Below, in pieces: positions 63,083 through 64,000 of a stretch of DNA of 64,000 nucleotides. Below the pieces are notes generated by a model. That model saw nothing but the letters and a program-made list of their open reading frames with translations, searched no databases and had not been told where the DNA came from. Position 1 is the stretch's first letter, and every line of letters begins with the position of its first letter. This DNA comes from Pseudomonas pharyngis (GTDB lineage: Bacteria; Pseudomonadota; Gammaproteobacteria; Pseudomonadales; Pseudomonadaceae): positions 248,001 through 312,000 of the forward strand of contig NZ_BQID01000007.1 in the NCBI RefSeq assembly GCF_021602345.1. The letters are read 5' to 3'. The position numbers and the translations under genes are program-made.

Positions 63083-64000
63083 TTACTCGAACCAGTGGGC
63101 TCGGGCGGCCATGATCAACTTGCCGGCACGATCATCGTCAATGCCGTCGATGTCGAGCAGATCGTCAATAGACTGCTCGGCCAGGTCTTCGCGGGTAATT
63201 ACGCCGCGCACCGCCAGTTCCATCGCCAAATCCTTGTCCATACCCTCAAGCGAGAGCAGGTCTTCGGCCGGATGGGCGTCTGCCAGCTTTTCCTCAGTAG
63301 CGATGGCTTTGGTCAACAAGCGATCCTTGGCACGAGCGCGAAGCTCGTTGACGATGTCCTCGTCAAAGCCGTCGATGTTGAGCATTTCTTCCAACGGTAC
63401 GTAGGCAATCTCTTCCAGGCTGGTGAAGCCTTCGTCTACCAGCACCTGAGCCAGTTCTTCGTCGACTTCCAGCTCGTCGATGAAGTTGCGCAGGATGTCG
63501 CCGGTTTCCGCTTGTTGCTTAGCCTGGATGTCCGATTCAGTCATCACGTTCAGGGTCCAGCCAGTCAGCTGGCTCGCCAGACGCACGTTCTGACCACCAC
63601 GACCGATGGCCTGAGCCAGATTGTCTGCGCCAACGGCGATGTCCATGGCATGGGCATCTTCGTCAACGATGATGGCCGCCACTTCTGCCGGCGACATGGC
63701 ATTGATCACGAACTGTGCCGGGTTGTCGTCCCACAGGACGATATCGACACGCTCGCCACCCAACTCGCCCGACACGGCCTGGACGCGCGAACCGCGCATA
63801 CCGATGCACGCGCCTTGCGGGTCGATGCGTTTGTCCTTGGAGCGGACAGCGATCTTGGCACGCGAACCCGGATCACGGGAGGCGGCCATGACTTCGATCA
63901 GACCTTCAGCGATTTCCGGCACTTCGATACGGAACAGCTCGATCAGCATTTCCGGCGCGGTACGCGACAGGATCAACTGAGGGCCGCGGTTCTCGGTGCG
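63083..64000 (-). CDS. nusA: Transcription termination/antitermination factor NusA (5' end outside window)
   Basis: The frame is open to base 64000, giving 305 codons and the stop. Visible parts: the end of the S1/KH region ([44 protein letters not shown]2 [22 protein letters not shown]) and two C-terminal acidic repeats (about the last 140 residues; [43 protein letters not shown]). It starts the operon, with rimP expected upstream outside the window. It lies 27 bases before infB. Confidence 0.98.
   Translation of the reverse strand, partial: RTENRGPQLILSRTAPEMLIELFRIEVPEIAEGLIEVMAASRDPGSRAKIAVRSKDKRIDPQGACIGMRGSRVQAVSGELGGERVDIVLWDDNPAQFVINAMSPAEVAAIIVDEDAHAMDIAVGADNLAQAIGRGGQNVRLASQLTGWTLNVMTESDIQAKQQAETGDILRNFIDELEVDEELAQVLVDEGFTSLEEIAYVPLEEMLNIDGFDEDIVNELRARAKDRLLTKAIATEEKLADAHPAEDLLSLEGMDKDLAMELAVRGVITREDLAEQSIDDLLDIDGIDDDRAGKLIMAARAHWFE

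Overview
The window is high-GC chromosomal DNA from a Pseudomonas, most likely of the P. fluorescens group. Evidence for this is the gene content, the REP-type palindromes, and gene orders that match P. aeruginosa blocks I know: roxR-roxS next to dppA1-A4/opdP/dppBCDF; prfC near an opuC transporter; speC-Sel1 protein-piuC-piuA-piuB; chemoreceptor-ampE-ampD-DUF1631-nadC; and nusA-infB-rbfA-truB-rpsO-pnp. No phage, integron, CRISPR array or rRNA was seen. One tRNA (Thr, CGT) is present.

Layout. 1-2,600: the end of a phospholipase-like gene, then small beta-rich orphan genes inside a rearranged tandem duplication that also carries a broken copy of the 3' end of the neighbouring GntR/FadR-type regulator gene. 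2,626-7,203: that regulator, a fused ABC exporter/importer of the YddA/SbmA type, and the redox two-component pair RoxR/RoxS. 7,400-10,050: small genes, a SIMPL-domain protein, a DUF6124 protein, REP palindromes and a roughly 450-bp repeat-rich block with a (GGCTTT)n tract. 10,057-22,693: a di/tripeptide uptake cluster with four paralogous periplasmic binding proteins, an OprD-family porin, two permeases and two ATPases. 22,801-26,141: a small acidic exported protein, an MFS transporter and release factor 3.

26,142-30,936: an osmoprotectant ABC transporter of the OpuC type lies between two non-coding palindromic elements, one of about 157 bp with 23-bp perfect terminal inverted repeats and one of 267 bp with a cloverleaf-like layout. 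A candidate small RNA lies just before the second element. 30,937-38,788: ornithine decarboxylase, then the iron-uptake set piuC / piuA / piuB with Fur-like and promoter sequences between the divergent genes. 38,843-48,463: a Tat-exported PhoD-like phosphatase, the fructose PTS operon fruBKA with divergent fruR and a FruR operator, a TatD nuclease and a zinc-ribbon membrane protein. 48,618-55,905: chemoreceptor, ampE, ampD, DUF1631, nadC and a small DUF6388 protein. 56,140-64,000: tRNA-Thr and the translation/RNA-decay operon, read on the minus strand, with nusA cut by the window edge.

Working together: the dpp cluster forms a complete route for peptides from outer-membrane porin to cytoplasm, with several binding proteins presumably widening specificity. 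The fru genes form a complete fructose uptake and phosphorylation route under FruR. PiuA, PiuB and PiuC form an iron-siderophore uptake and processing set. The most unexplained material is the small orphan genes sharing a 16-bp palindrome, the rearranged duplication at 1.1-2.8 kb, and the two large palindromic elements.
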